Part shown: in pieces, positions 36,493 to 45,055 of the stretch
How the letters are laid out: every line of letters starts with the position of its first letter
How positions within the stretch are numbered: position 1 is the stretch's first letter
The notes under the pieces: generated by a model
What the model was told of the DNA's origin: nothing
Databases searched by the model: none
Seen by the model: only the letters and a program-made list of their open reading frames with translations
From: an uncultured Methanobrevibacter sp.
GTDB lineage: Archaea > Methanobacteriota > Methanobacteria > Methanobacteriales > Methanobacteriaceae
Reading direction: 5' to 3'
Assembly (NCBI RefSeq): GCF_902771435.1
Contig: NZ_CACXXB010000009.1
Location: 1-59,355 of the forward strand
DNA length: 59,355 nucleotides
Translations under genes and position numbers: made by a program

Positions 36493-37632
36493 ATGAAAAA
36501 ACAAATTGCAATACTACTATTGGCTATATTAATTGTTGCTCCGTTAGTTCAGGATGTAAGTGCATCCAAAACAGTTTTTATAACTTCAGACAATATTATG
36601 GACCATGATACAGATGTAAAAATGTTGAACTCCATTAAGGCTTTTATAGAAGAAATCAGTGGGGGGCAACTCCAAGTAATCGTAGACAATCAGGCCCCTT
36701 CCCCAGGTGAAGGATATCGTGGAATACAGGTAACAAGTGATGTCAGCATAAATCTTGCTGCCGCCGATGCCGGCAATTTCCTACAGTTAGGTCAGGCATC
36801 AGTGGGAAGCACAAATAAACAGTACATTTATATTAATAGTGGGGATTATGACTTAGACAACAACAGCAATTATCTAAGAAGGGCATGGGACGACAATTAC
36901 TCAAATGAAAGTTTCATGGGACTTCGTGATCCTGGAACATTCCTGAAAAATTCAGGAATCTATTATATCCAGCCATTAAAGGAATATCCGAATAATGCCA
37001 AAGACGGGTCCATTGACAGATTTGACGACGAAATGAATAAACAAATTGCACAGGAATCAGTGGACATCGTAAATAAACATTCAAACGATACAAAAATTTT
37101 AAGCGACAACTTGATAGTGACCAATAAGATATCTCCTTCCGTAATGGCATCTGCAAGTAAAGAATTAGTAAACAGCAATGATACCGAAATGAACGGAACA
37201 TACGGAAATTACACTGCAGCACAATTGCTCTACCAGACAAGTTCCTACCTTAATGGAAACGGCTTGGACATACCAAAATCATATGACGGGCCGGAAAAAC
37301 CTATGGGAGTTTCATTTTTGGTGAAAGACAAATATTCAGTTTATGACTACTTCAAAATGGGAGGAATAGTCAGAAACTATATGGACGCAAACGGCAGAGC
37401 CCCTGATTCAATTGAATACGAAGGCGCCCATATAAGCTATTATGATTTGCTTTATAACTTTGCAAAAATAACACAAACTCATACCGATGCGAAACACATG
37501 GGCTTTGATTCAGAATATAAATTTGAAAAGGTCAATGATTCAATATTATTACAAATATTCCCATTTATTTTAATATTATTTGTATTATTCCTTGCAATTT
37601 TAGTATACAGAAGACTTAGAAGAAGATTTTAA
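36493..37632 (+). CDS. Pseudomurein-binding-repeat membrane protein
   Basis: A 379-residue exported protein. Signal peptide 1-24 (KQIAILLLAILIVAPLVQDVSA); residues 25-220 form an unrecognised extracellular domain (KTVFITSDNIMDHDTDVKML...YIYINSGDYDLDNNSNYLRRAWD); residues 295-345 match the pseudomurein-binding repeat (YFKMGGIVRNYMDANGRAPDSIEYEGAHISYYDLLYNFAK). A C-terminal membrane helix (ILLQIFPFILILFVLFLAILVY) and the basic tail RRLRRRF place the end in the cytoplasm. It therefore links the membrane to the cell wall. It lies 17 bases ahead of the aquaporin gene, on the same strand, with AGGTAAAGAG before its ATG. Confidence 0.82.
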   Translation: MKKQIAILLLAILIVAPLVQDVSASKTVFITSDNIMDHDTDVKMLNSIKAFIEEISGGQLQVIVDNQAPSPGEGYRGIQVTSDVSINLAAADAGNFLQLGQASVGSTNKQYIYINSGDYDLDNNSNYLRRAWDDNYSNESFMGLRDPGTFLKNSGIYYIQPLKEYPNNAKDGSIDRFDDEMNKQIAQESVDIVNKHSNDTKILSDNLIVTNKISPSVMASASKELVNSNDTEMNGTYGNYTAAQLLYQTSSYLNGNGLDIPKSYDGPEKPMGVSFLVKDKYSVYDYFKMGGIVRNYMDANGRAPDSIEYEGAHISYYDLLYNFAKITQTHTDAKHMGFDSEYKFEKVNDSILLQIFPFILILFVLFLAILVYRRLRRRF

Positions 37633-37649
37633 ATAAATAGGGGAAAATT

Positions 37650-38333
37650 ATGAAAAGATATATATCAGAATTAATCGGAACAATGGTACTTGTCCTGTTC
37701 GGTTGTGGAACTGCGGCAATAGCTGGAGCTACACTGGGAACCCTTGGAATTGCATTTGCATTCGGTTTATCCATAATAGCTATGGCATATGTTATTGGAG
37801 ACATTTCAGGATGCCACATAAATCCTGCAGTATCAATCGGTATGTGGATTGACGGCAGAATGGAAACAAAAGACCTTATTCTCTACATAGTATTCCAATG
37901 TATCGGAGCTATAATTGGAATTGCAATCCTGGCTGTTATCATTAACTCCTCAGCACATCTTGGGGGATATGCTGCAACAGGATTGGGTCAAAACGGATTC
38001 GGTTCAGCATCAAGCGTCGGCCTCAATGTTGTAGGAGCAATTATTGTTGAAATTATCTTAACTTTCGTATTTGTCTTCACAGTACTTGGCGTTACCGACA
38101 AAGTCGAAAACGGAGCTGTTGCAGGTATTGTGATTGGTTTAACTCTTGCATTTGTACATATAATGGGCATTCCATTGACAGGTACATCAGTTAACCCTGC
38201 AAGAAGTTTAGCACCTGCATTATTCATTGGCGGACAGGCACTGGAGCAAGTTTGGGTATTTATATTGGCCCCTGTTGTCGGCGCAATCATCGCAGGACTG
38301 TTTTACAAAGTTTTAGCATCAGAGGATATCTAA
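37650..38333 (+). CDS. Aquaporin (AqpM/AqpZ-like)
   Basis: Water or small neutral-solute channel of the MIP family, 227 residues with six membrane helices. Both NPA boxes are present: GCHINPAVSIG (N58-A60) and TSVNPARSLAPA (N182, selectivity-filter R185). The first loop has GCHINPA and helix 5 GIPLTG, resembling the archaeal AqpM set, which passes water slowly and perhaps glycerol or CO2. GGGGA precedes the ATG. It likely shares a transcript with the upstream pseudomurein-binding protein. The stop codon is part of a terminator hairpin. Confidence 0.92.
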   Translation: MKRYISELIGTMVLVLFGCGTAAIAGATLGTLGIAFAFGLSIIAMAYVIGDISGCHINPAVSIGMWIDGRMETKDLILYIVFQCIGAIIGIAILAVIINSSAHLGGYAATGLGQNGFGSASSVGLNVVGAIIVEIILTFVFVFTVLGVTDKVENGAVAGIVIGLTLAFVHIMGIPLTGTSVNPARSLAPALFIGGQALEQVWVFILAPVVGAIIAGLFYKVLASEDI

Positions 38334-38360
38334 TCCTCTAACCTTTCTTTTTTCGTTTTT
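38321..38360 (+). terminator. Terminator after the aquaporin gene
   Basis: AGAGGAT (38321-38327) pairs with ATCCTCT (38333-38339), loop ATCTA containing the stop codon start, then AACCTTTCTTTTTTCGTTTTT. Confidence 0.6.
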
Positions 38361-38466
38361 ATCATAATCTTTTCAGTTTTACAGACTTGTGTTAATTTAA
38401 GATTTAATGATTTAAAATTAAAATTTAAATAATATCTAAAAGATACATTATAATTAAGGTGAATAT

Positions 38467-39144
38467 ATGAAAATTGTAGTTGCAATTGGAGGATCAATTT
38501 TACTAAAGGAATATGATTGTAAGAAATTCCAGGAATACAGCAATATTTTAAAAGACCTCACAAAAGAGCATGAGATATTTGTTGTTGTAGGAGGCGGAAA
38601 GCCTGCAAGGGAATACATTAGTGTAGTTCGTGATTTGGGAGCTGGAGAAGCCCAATGCGATGATATTGGAATTGAAGTGACTAGAATCAATGCAAAACTG
38701 ATGCTGTCCGCACTTGGAGATGCAGCATATCAAAGAGTCCCACACAATTTCCAGGAAGCACTGGAATTCTCGGCTACCGGAAAAATCATCGTTATGGGAG
38801 GAACAGAACCTGCCCACAGTACCGATGCAGTGTCTGCAATTTTGGCAGAATACATCAATGCGGACAAGCTTATTAACCTAACATCCGTTGACGGAATGTA
38901 TACAAAAGACCCTAACAAATTTGATGATGCGGAACTCGTTCCAGAAATTACCGCTACAGATTTGCTTGAGTTTTTAAGTGGCAAGGATGTAAAAGCGGGC
39001 ACATACGAATTCTTTGACACAACTGCAGTTCAGATGATTAAGAGGTCCAATCTGGAAACAGTCATCACTAACGGTTTTGAGCCTAAAAATCTTATCAGGG
39101 CAGTGAATGGTGAAGAAATAGGAACCAGAATCATTAACGAATAG
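38467..39144 (+). CDS. pyrH: UMP kinase, archaeal type
   Basis: Phosphorylates UMP to UDP in pyrimidine nucleotide synthesis. The 225 residues of the amino-acid-kinase fold include [71 protein letters not shown] and [21 protein letters not shown], matching archaeal PyrH. AAGGTGAATAT precedes the ATG. The stop is immediately followed by the start region of tatD. Confidence 0.95.
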   Translation: MKIVVAIGGSILLKEYDCKKFQEYSNILKDLTKEHEIFVVVGGGKPAREYISVVRDLGAGEAQCDDIGIEVTRINAKLMLSALGDAAYQRVPHNFQEALEFSATGKIIVMGGTEPAHSTDAVSAILAEYINADKLINLTSVDGMYTKDPNKFDDAELVPEITATDLLEFLSGKDVKAGTYEFFDTTAVQMIKRSNLETVITNGFEPKNLIRAVNGEEIGTRIINE

Positions 39145-39153
39145 GTGAAAAAA

Positions 39154-39942
39154 GTGGATAATCTTATTGATATCGGTTTGAATTTAATGCACTCTTCATT
39201 TAAAAAAGACAGGGTGGAAATAATAGAAGAAGCTAAAAAAGCCGGTGTTAAACAATTTATCATTACAGGAACCAATGTCCATTCAAGCCACATGGCTGCA
39301 GAATATGCATCAAAATATCCCGGAACATTGTTCTCAACATCAGGAGTCCACCCTCATGATGCAAAGACCTGCAACGGACATACCATGTTTGAACTGGAGA
39401 AAATATCCAAGAATGATTCAGTTGTGGCCATAGGCGAATGCGGTCTTGATTACAACAGAAACTTTTCTCCGCAGGACTTGCAGAGAAAATGGTTTGAAGC
39501 ACAGATTGAAGTTGCAGAAAGAACCGGATTGCCACTGTTTTTACATGAAAGGGAAGCACACAAAGATCTGTATGAAATATTGAAAAGACATGACAGCGTT
39601 ATTGAAAGGTCCGTTGTTCACTGTTTTACAGGAACAAAACAGGAAGCACAAAATTATGCTGATTTAGGTTGTTATATCGGCGTTACCGGATGGATCTGCG
39701 ATATGAAAAGAGGAAGAGACTTGCAGGAAGCTGTAAGTGCAATACCTCCGGAAAAATTAATGATTGAAACCGACGCTCCATTTCTGATACCAAAAAACTT
39801 CGATAAGAAACCTAAAAAAAATAGAAATGAACCGAAATATTTGCCTCACATCCTCGAAACAATTGCACTTTGCATGGGTCTCGACGCAGAAGAACTTGCA
39901 ATTCAAGTTACTAAAAATACTAAAGAATTTTTTAAAATATAA
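39154..39942 (+). CDS. tatD: TatD family deoxyribonuclease
   Basis: Metal-dependent DNase/hydrolase that aligns over its length with E. coli TatD: LIDIGLNLMHSSFKKDR, ITGTNVHSSHMAAEYA, STSGVHPHDAKT, AIGECGLDYNRNFSPQDLQRKWF, LFLHEREAH, VVHCFTGTKQEA, IGVTGWICDMKRG, IETDAPFLIP and RNEPKYLPHI. These include the metal-binding histidines, glutamate and aspartate. GTG at 39154 is chosen because GGTGA lies five bases before it; an in-frame GTG at 39145 would add three residues directly after the pyrH stop. TatD enzymes take part in DNA repair and quality control. Confidence 0.93.
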   Translation: MDNLIDIGLNLMHSSFKKDRVEIIEEAKKAGVKQFIITGTNVHSSHMAAEYASKYPGTLFSTSGVHPHDAKTCNGHTMFELEKISKNDSVVAIGECGLDYNRNFSPQDLQRKWFEAQIEVAERTGLPLFLHEREAHKDLYEILKRHDSVIERSVVHCFTGTKQEAQNYADLGCYIGVTGWICDMKRGRDLQEAVSAIPPEKLMIETDAPFLIPKNFDKKPKKNRNEPKYLPHILETIALCMGLDAEELAIQVTKNTKEFFKI

Positions 39943-39954
39943 GGAGATGAAATA

Positions 39955-40146
39955 ATGTCAGTAGAACCTCATAAACATTGCCCAATATGTGGAACCCCAA
40001 TTCCATTGAATGAACTTGTATGCTCACCGGATTGTCAGAAAGTCTGGGATGCAAGATTGAACCAAAAGAAAAAATCACAAATAATTCTATACATAGTTAT
40101 TGCGATATTTTTAATAATTTGGGCTATTATGACCTTTATGAAATAG
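39955..40146 (+). CDS. DUF2116 zinc-ribbon membrane protein
   Basis: A 63-residue protein with an N-terminal zinc ribbon ([24 protein letters not shown], residues 8-31, CxxC...CxxxC) and one C-terminal membrane helix ([20 protein letters not shown]). This layout is the archaeal DUF2116 family, sometimes described as Sec-associated or membrane Zn-ribbon protein, with no proven role. AAGGAGATG precedes the ATG. Probably in one operon from pyrH through the following two genes. Confidence 0.85.
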   Translation: MSVEPHKHCPICGTPIPLNELVCSPDCQKVWDARLNQKKKSQIILYIVIAIFLIIWAIMTFMK

Positions 40147-40154
40147 GGATATCA

Positions 40155-40478
40155 ATGATTTTAACCTCATCAAATACAATACAATCTAAAGAGATATTGG
40201 AATATAAGGGATTGGTGACCGGAGAGTCACTAATCGGCTCCAATATTTATAAAGATTTGTTTTCCGGAGTAAGGGATGTTGTTGGCGGAAGAACCAATCA
40301 ATATGAAGAGGAACTTCAAAAGGCAAGAACAATCGCTCTGGAAAGTATGGAAAAGAAGGCTGAAAGTTTAGGTGCCAATGCTATTGTGGGGCTTAAAATT
40401 TCCTATGATAACCTTGGGGGAACCATGGGAAACACCATTCTGGTTACTGCATACGGCACAGCAGTTAGATACGAATAA
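40155..40478 (+). CDS. YbjQ/UPF0145 family protein
   Basis: A 107-residue protein of the YbjQ (heavy-metal-binding, DUF74) family: [84 protein letters not shown]. Members form pentamers; metal binding has been suggested but not generally shown. The ATG at 40155 gives the usual family start; reading further upstream only enters the DUF2116 gene in another frame. It ends one base before the start of the next gene, whose C-terminus has the same fold. Confidence 0.88.
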   Translation: MILTSSNTIQSKEILEYKGLVTGESLIGSNIYKDLFSGVRDVVGGRTNQYEEELQKARTIALESMEKKAESLGANAIVGLKISYDNLGGTMGNTILVTAYGTAVRYE

Positions 40479-40479
40479 T

Positions 40480-41331
40480 ATGAATTTTAGAGAACATGAT
40501 GTAAAACTAGCTTATATAAAAGAAGCGATTGTGTGCGTTACATTCGGCACATTAGTTGGTATTGGAGTCTATTATGTCTTCCTATACTTCAATATAGCCA
40601 TTTTTGGCTGGAATTTAGGTTTGATTTTTGCACCATTGGGAGCGGGATATGCTGAAACAGTGCTTGCAAACAGAATGATTGGACAGGGAATAGGTGCAAT
40701 AAGTTCATTTATTCTTTTCGTAATTACAACAGTTTACAGCTTTATTATAGTAAACCCTACATTAGGATTAAATTTAATTACAATAGGGTCAATAGCAGTG
40801 ATTCTTCAGGCCGCATTTCCAACAGCAATAAACTACATCATACTGTCAGTCATATGTGGAATAGGATATTACTTTTCAGGAATCGGTACAAGGATAATAA
40901 CCTATATCAACAAGAGAAAAGATTATTATTACTACAAACATATTTTAAAAGAACCTAACAAGATAATAATAGAACATGTGACTCCATATGATGAGGAAAG
41001 AAGCAATGAAGTAATTAACAATCTAGATTTTATTTTTGTAACAAGCACTGATGTTATAGACGCAAAATTCACCAACCTGGGCCAGTTCCATGCCACAGCA
41101 ATTTTGGAAAAGGACAAACGGTTAGTTCATTCCACCCAGGACAATGTTGAGCTTGCCACTCTGAACAGTCTTAAGAGAGCCAAAGATAAAAGTCTGATTA
41201 AATTAGCCCAAACCATCAAATCCGCAGGAGGAAATGGAGTTATCAATTTAAAAATTGAATATGGACTAATCGGGCTTGGTGGAGACAACTATCAGATAAC
41301 TGCAATGGGCATGGGAGTTCATTTAGAATAA
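40480..41331 (+). CDS. Membrane protein with C-terminal YbjQ-like domain
   Basis: A 283-residue protein with about four to five membrane helices in the first 135 residues (for example IVCVTFGTLVGIGVYYVFLYF, NLGLIFAPLGAGYAE, AISSFILFVITTVYSFIIV and AINYIILSVICGIGYYF). A cytoplasmic linker follows, and residues 185-283 form a YbjQ-like domain (FIFVTSTDVIDAKFTNLGQFHATAIL...KRAKDKSLIKLAQTIKSAGGNGVINLKIEY). The start at 40480 follows the upstream stop by one base. The two neighbouring YbjQ domains may assemble together (inference). Confidence 0.75.
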   Translation: MNFREHDVKLAYIKEAIVCVTFGTLVGIGVYYVFLYFNIAIFGWNLGLIFAPLGAGYAETVLANRMIGQGIGAISSFILFVITTVYSFIIVNPTLGLNLITIGSIAVILQAAFPTAINYIILSVICGIGYYFSGIGTRIITYINKRKDYYYYKHILKEPNKIIIEHVTPYDEERSNEVINNLDFIFVTSTDVIDAKFTNLGQFHATAILEKDKRLVHSTQDNVELATLNSLKRAKDKSLIKLAQTIKSAGGNGVINLKIEYGLIGLGGDNYQITAMGMGVHLE

Positions 41332-41544
41332 GCTATGTCCGAAATCTTTTTTTTATGAAACCAACAAACCATCTAAACCAACCCTTTGAATAAAAAACAT
41401 ATGATTTAACACTTGAACATTAAAAAGTAGAAAACATTTTTTATTAATTTTTATGAAAAAATAACCTTTTTTACAAGTTTTTTTTAATATTTAAGTTATA
41501 CTAACATTTATATAAAGATATAAACATATATTTAACCACTCGAA

Positions 41545-41575
41545 ATGAAATATTATAAATTTTTGTATATTTCAT
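41545..41575 (+). promoter_or_regulatory. TATA box flanked by a perfect 9-bp inverted repeat
   Basis: ATGAAATAT (41545-41553) and ATATTTCAT (41567-41575) enclose TATAAATTTTTGT. This would be the core promoter of the transglutaminase gene starting at 41615. A protein bound to both arms would cover the TATA box. Confidence 0.5.
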
Positions 41576-41614
41576 TAATAAAAATTCTCAAATGAGAAAC
41601 AAGAAGGTGTAAAT

Positions 41615-44446
41615 ATTTCGATTAAAAAAACAACATTAATTATTTCCCTTGCCTTGACGTTCTTCATAATATTGGGAGCCGTTAGTGCAGCGGAATTGAA
41701 CAATGTTACCAATATAGAAGATTCAAATCTAATTGTTGAAAATCAAAAATTGTCCGTATCCGATTTGGACGAATCAGATTTGGCAATTAGTACAGATGAT
41801 TTTAAAAACGAAAGCTTGACAAAATCATACGACAACACACTTGAAAGCAGCACTCAAGATCTGCAGACATCAACCGGTAATTCAAGCAATACAACAAAGA
41901 CAAGTACAAAACTGGTAGTTTATCACCCTCATTATTCAAAAGCAGGAACCATCATTAAGGTTTCATTAAAGGATAATGCAAACAATGCCCTATCCAATAA
42001 AAAGTTAACCTTAAGCTATAAAGGCAAAACCTACAAATCCACCACTGAAGAAAATGGATTTGCCTACTTTAAACTTGCTTCATTGAAAGTGGGAACCACA
42101 ATGTCTGTAACCGCAAAATTTAATGGTGATGCACAATACGCAAAAAAGACAATAAACTCCAAAGTCAAAGTCAAAACATCCGTTGTAGCCAAAAACCTTG
42201 CTGAAACATATGGGGATAAAAAGGCATTTATGGCGACCTTTTATAAGGACAACGGCAAATTGACAAACACAACTGTAACATTTAACGTGAACGGTCAAAA
42301 ATATAAGGTTAAAACAAATTCGTTTGGAGTTGCTAAAATAACAAAAAATTTCAAACCTGGAAAATATACCGCTAAAATAACCAATCCTTATTCAAAAGAG
42401 ACAGTATCCAAAACCATAACTGTCAAAAAAGCAAATACAAAAATTTCCGGTTCAAAAGCATATGCACTGCCAAAAACCAAAATCAAATATTCTGCTGTTG
42501 TGAAAAGTAACCAAGATAAACTGATGAAAAATATTGCCGTTTACTTTACCTACAACAACAAGCAATTGAAAGCCACTACCGATTCAAACGGAAAAGCAAC
42601 AGTGAAATTGCCTGGACTTTCAAATGGGGTTTACAGAATCAGCTATCAGTATAGAGGAAATAAATTATTCAATGGGGCTTCAGGTTCCCAAAAGGTATAC
42701 GTTAAAGCTTCAACAGTTACTTTAACTGCGGCTCAATTGAAAATGCAATATAATGACGGATCTGTTTATCAACTGACAGTGAAAGATACCGGTACAGGTA
42801 AAACATTAGCCAATAAAACCATAAAATTCACTTTTAATGGAAAAACTACTACTGCTATAACAGATAAGAATGGAATAGCAAAACTGAATATAGGCGATGC
42901 AAAACCTAATACTTACACAGTTAAAGCTACTCACTCAAAACTTGGTGCAAAGGATTATAATATACACAACGGAAAAGTTATCATTACCAGACAGACCATA
43001 ACAGTAAATGCAAATGACCTGGTAATGAAATACAATGACGGTTCCAAGTTCAATGTAAATCTTAAAAACAAGACCGGAGCCAATCTCAATAACGTTACTG
43101 TACAATTTTCCTTAAACGGAAAAGCAACAAAAGTAAATACAAATGCCAATGGAATCGCTTCAATTCCGGTTAGCGAAAAAATGGGAGAATACACAGTTGA
43201 TATTAAAATAGTCAGCGACCTTTACACTTCTCCAACAGTGACAAAACACATTTTGGTCAACGGCACTAAATTTGAAGCAAATGATATTACAGTCTCTCCA
43301 AATACACAATCAATATTCCAGGTAAAAGTGACTGACGCTCAAAACAAACCTGTAAGAACAACCGTTAAATTCACATTGAACAAAAAGACACAATCCGTTA
43401 AGACAGATGAAAATGGTATTGCAAAACTTACAGTTTCAGGATTGACAAAAGGAGTATACACAGTTACATATACAGATGGATCAACTACAGGCTCTTCAAC
43501 AATAACCGTTGGAGAAAAGGTAACACTAAAAGATATAATTGCAGCATCACAAAGCGTTAAAAAATACATTGAAGGCAATGAAAAATTGCCGAGCACCGTT
43601 AAGATAGGCTCCACAACTTTTTCATTAGCCAACTATTTATATTTAGCATCACAAGCTATCATAAATCTAAAAAACAACAATAAAAATGATATTGATGTCA
43701 TACAAGTTAATGATCCTGCAAAACCTGAGAAAGCTGCTAATTTAGGTGAATTATACAATTATCTTGCAGTTGCCAAGAATGTTGTAGACATAGCCAAAAC
43801 AAAAGGAGCAATGCCTGATTCCGTCAATTCCGAACGTGGAGTTATTGGATATGAAGGTTTGGTTTATGCGTTTGCACGTACTGTAGCATTTTATGGAGAC
43901 AATGGCATAATGCCTAACTATGTAACAATCAAAACATTCTCCTCAACTACTCCTACTAGCAGTCCATTAAATTCAAAGAATACAATTAAAGACTTGAAAC
44001 CATATCTTAGAGCTACTACAAATTGTCAAGTTGGAAACAGCCAAATAAAATCAATAGTTAATTCATTGACTTCCGGTTTGACAACAGATTTGGCAAAAGC
44101 AAGAGCTATCTATAATTATGTACGTGATGCAGTATCCTACAGTTTCTATTATGACACCAGATACGGCGCTGTCGGTACATTAAATGCAAAAACAGGTAAC
44201 TGTGTTGATCAGGCACATTTATTGATTGCAATGTATAGAACCGCAGGTCTTGCAGCAAGATATGCCCATGGTACATGCGTATTCTCAAGTGGAAGCACAT
44301 ACGGTCACGTATGGGCACAGGTGTTGATAGGTGATACTTGGATTGTAAGTGATGCGACAAGTGTAAGAAATTCATTTGGAAATGTTGTTAATTGGAATAA
44401 CTACAATTATGCCCTGCACGGGTATTATTCAGGTATTGAATTCTAA
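41615..44446 (+). CDS. Pseudomurein-binding transglutaminase-like surface protein, PeiW/PeiP-like peptidase candidate
   Basis: About 943 residues: signal peptide, five or more Ig-like repeats (TTEENGFAYFKLASL, KTNSFGVAKITKNF, TDSNGKATVKLPGL, TDKNGIAKLNIGDA and others), two pseudomurein-binding repeats at roughly 635-770 (AASQSVKKYIEGNEKLPSTV and YAFARTVAFYGDNGIMPNYV), then a transglutaminase-like domain with the Cys-His-Asp triad in TGNCVDQAH, GHVWAQV and VSDATS. The triad plus wall-binding repeats is the architecture of pseudomurein endoisopeptidases PeiW/PeiP, so a wall-remodelling peptidase is likely. Start: AAGGTG precedes an ATT codon at 41615 that would give a proper signal peptide (SIKKTTLIISLALTFF); the first conventional codon in frame is TTG at 41654, with neither ribosome site nor positive residues. 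Confidence 0.85.
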   Translation: MSIKKTTLIISLALTFFIILGAVSAAELNNVTNIEDSNLIVENQKLSVSDLDESDLAISTDDFKNESLTKSYDNTLESSTQDLQTSTGNSSNTTKTSTKLVVYHPHYSKAGTIIKVSLKDNANNALSNKKLTLSYKGKTYKSTTEENGFAYFKLASLKVGTTMSVTAKFNGDAQYAKKTINSKVKVKTSVVAKNLAETYGDKKAFMATFYKDNGKLTNTTVTFNVNGQKYKVKTNSFGVAKITKNFKPGKYTAKITNPYSKETVSKTITVKKANTKISGSKAYALPKTKIKYSAVVKSNQDKLMKNIAVYFTYNNKQLKATTDSNGKATVKLPGLSNGVYRISYQYRGNKLFNGASGSQKVYVKASTVTLTAAQLKMQYNDGSVYQLTVKDTGTGKTLANKTIKFTFNGKTTTAITDKNGIAKLNIGDAKPNTYTVKATHSKLGAKDYNIHNGKVIITRQTITVNANDLVMKYNDGSKFNVNLKNKTGANLNNVTVQFSLNGKATKVNTNANGIASIPVSEKMGEYTVDIKIVSDLYTSPTVTKHILVNGTKFEANDITVSPNTQSIFQVKVTDAQNKPVRTTVKFTLNKKTQSVKTDENGIAKLTVSGLTKGVYTVTYTDGSTTGSSTITVGEKVTLKDIIAASQSVKKYIEGNEKLPSTVKIGSTTFSLANYLYLASQAIINLKNNNKNDIDVIQVNDPAKPEKAANLGELYNYLAVAKNVVDIAKTKGAMPDSVNSERGVIGYEGLVYAFARTVAFYGDNGIMPNYVTIKTFSSTTPTSSPLNSKNTIKDLKPYLRATTNCQVGNSQIKSIVNSLTSGLTTDLAKARAIYNYVRDAVSYSFYYDTRYGAVGTLNAKTGNCVDQAHLLIAMYRTAGLAARYAHGTCVFSSGSTYGHVWAQVLIGDTWIVSDATSVRNSFGNVVNWNNYNYALHGYYSGIEF

Positions 44447-44488
44447 TTAACTCCTTTTTTATTTTTTTAACTTTATAGACGCGGTGAT

Positions 44489-44698
44489 ATGATGGAAAAT
44501 GACGGAAATATGATAATACCTATTTTAGGTTATATTATTGCATTAATAAGTCCGCTAATTGGTTTGATTTATGGGGCCGCATTGGTTTTTCTAAAAAAAG
44601 ACGTTGCCCTCTATCAAAAGCACGGCAGATTCATAATATACTTAGCAATTGCAGTATTTATAATATCCCTCATTATAAGATATGCAATTTTAAGTTAA
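44489..44698 (+). CDS. Small two-helix membrane protein
   Basis: A 69-residue hydrophobic protein with two membrane helices (MIIPILGYIIALISPLIGLIYG and FIIYLAIAVFIISLIIRYAIL) joined by a basic loop (FLKKDVALYQKHGR). I do not recognise the family with certainty; similar short proteins occur beside surface proteins in methanogens. GGTGAT precedes ATGATG at 44489, which supports translation. It follows the transglutaminase-like gene by 42 bases that contain a T-rich stretch. Confidence 0.65.
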   Translation: MMENDGNMIIPILGYIIALISPLIGLIYGAALVFLKKDVALYQKHGRFIIYLAIAVFIISLIIRYAILS

Positions 44699-44782
44699 AT
44701 AGCTAAATTCAATGGTTCTTTTAAATAAGTTTTAATATAAAGCGAATCATTTATTAATTTAAATATACATAAAACAGAAGTA

Positions 44783-44863
44783 TAGTATGCAATTAGATTT
44801 TTTGGATGATGATGAATAGGATAATGGAGCAAAACCATGCGGGTTCGAATCCCACCTCACTAT
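44783..44863 (+). pseudogene. tRNA remnant with intact T-arm and 3' acceptor strand only
   Basis: TTCGAAT (44844-44850) in a T-loop is flanked by GCGGG/CCCAC and then CTCACTA (44856-44862), as in a tRNA 3' end. A partly matching 5' acceptor strand, TAGTATG, is at 44783-44789 (five of seven pairs). No D-arm or anticodon stem can be drawn between them. The interior instead reads as a short open frame ATG...TAG for MQLDFLDDDE. It is 30 bases upstream of an intact tRNA-Leu. Probably a broken tRNA or attachment-site scar. Confidence 0.5.
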
Positions 44864-44893
44864 CTAAAAAATCCATATAATTGCAAATTTTAA

Positions 44894-44974
44894 GGTATCA
44901 TGGCAGAGTGGTCAAATGCGGCAGGTTCAGGGCCTGTGGTTAGTCCTTCGCCGGTTCGAATCCGGCTGATACCA
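44894..44974 (+). tRNA. tRNA-Leu (anticodon CAG)
   Basis: Acceptor GGTATCA/TGATACC, discriminator A, no encoded CCA. Anticodon stem GCAGG/CCTGT with loop TTCAGGG gives anticodon CAG. A variable arm of about 12 bases and T-arm GCCGG-TTCGAAT-CCGGC follow. The long variable arm and A73 fit leucine. Length 81 bases, no intron. Confidence 0.93.
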
Positions 44975-45055
44975 TATAACCATCCAAAAGAGAAATATTA
45001 CAGAAAATATAAATAATGAGTTTGAAGGAAAAATCGTTCAAACTGCATTAATTTT

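Noticed and set aside
40020..40154. Longer N-terminus for the YbjQ gene starting at 40020
   Set aside because: This part overlaps the DUF2116 gene in another frame, and the family starts at the ATG at 40155.
40372..40479. Extended start of the membrane YbjQ gene
   Set aside because: The extra 36 residues overlap the YbjQ gene and look random; ATG 40480 lies just after the previous stop.
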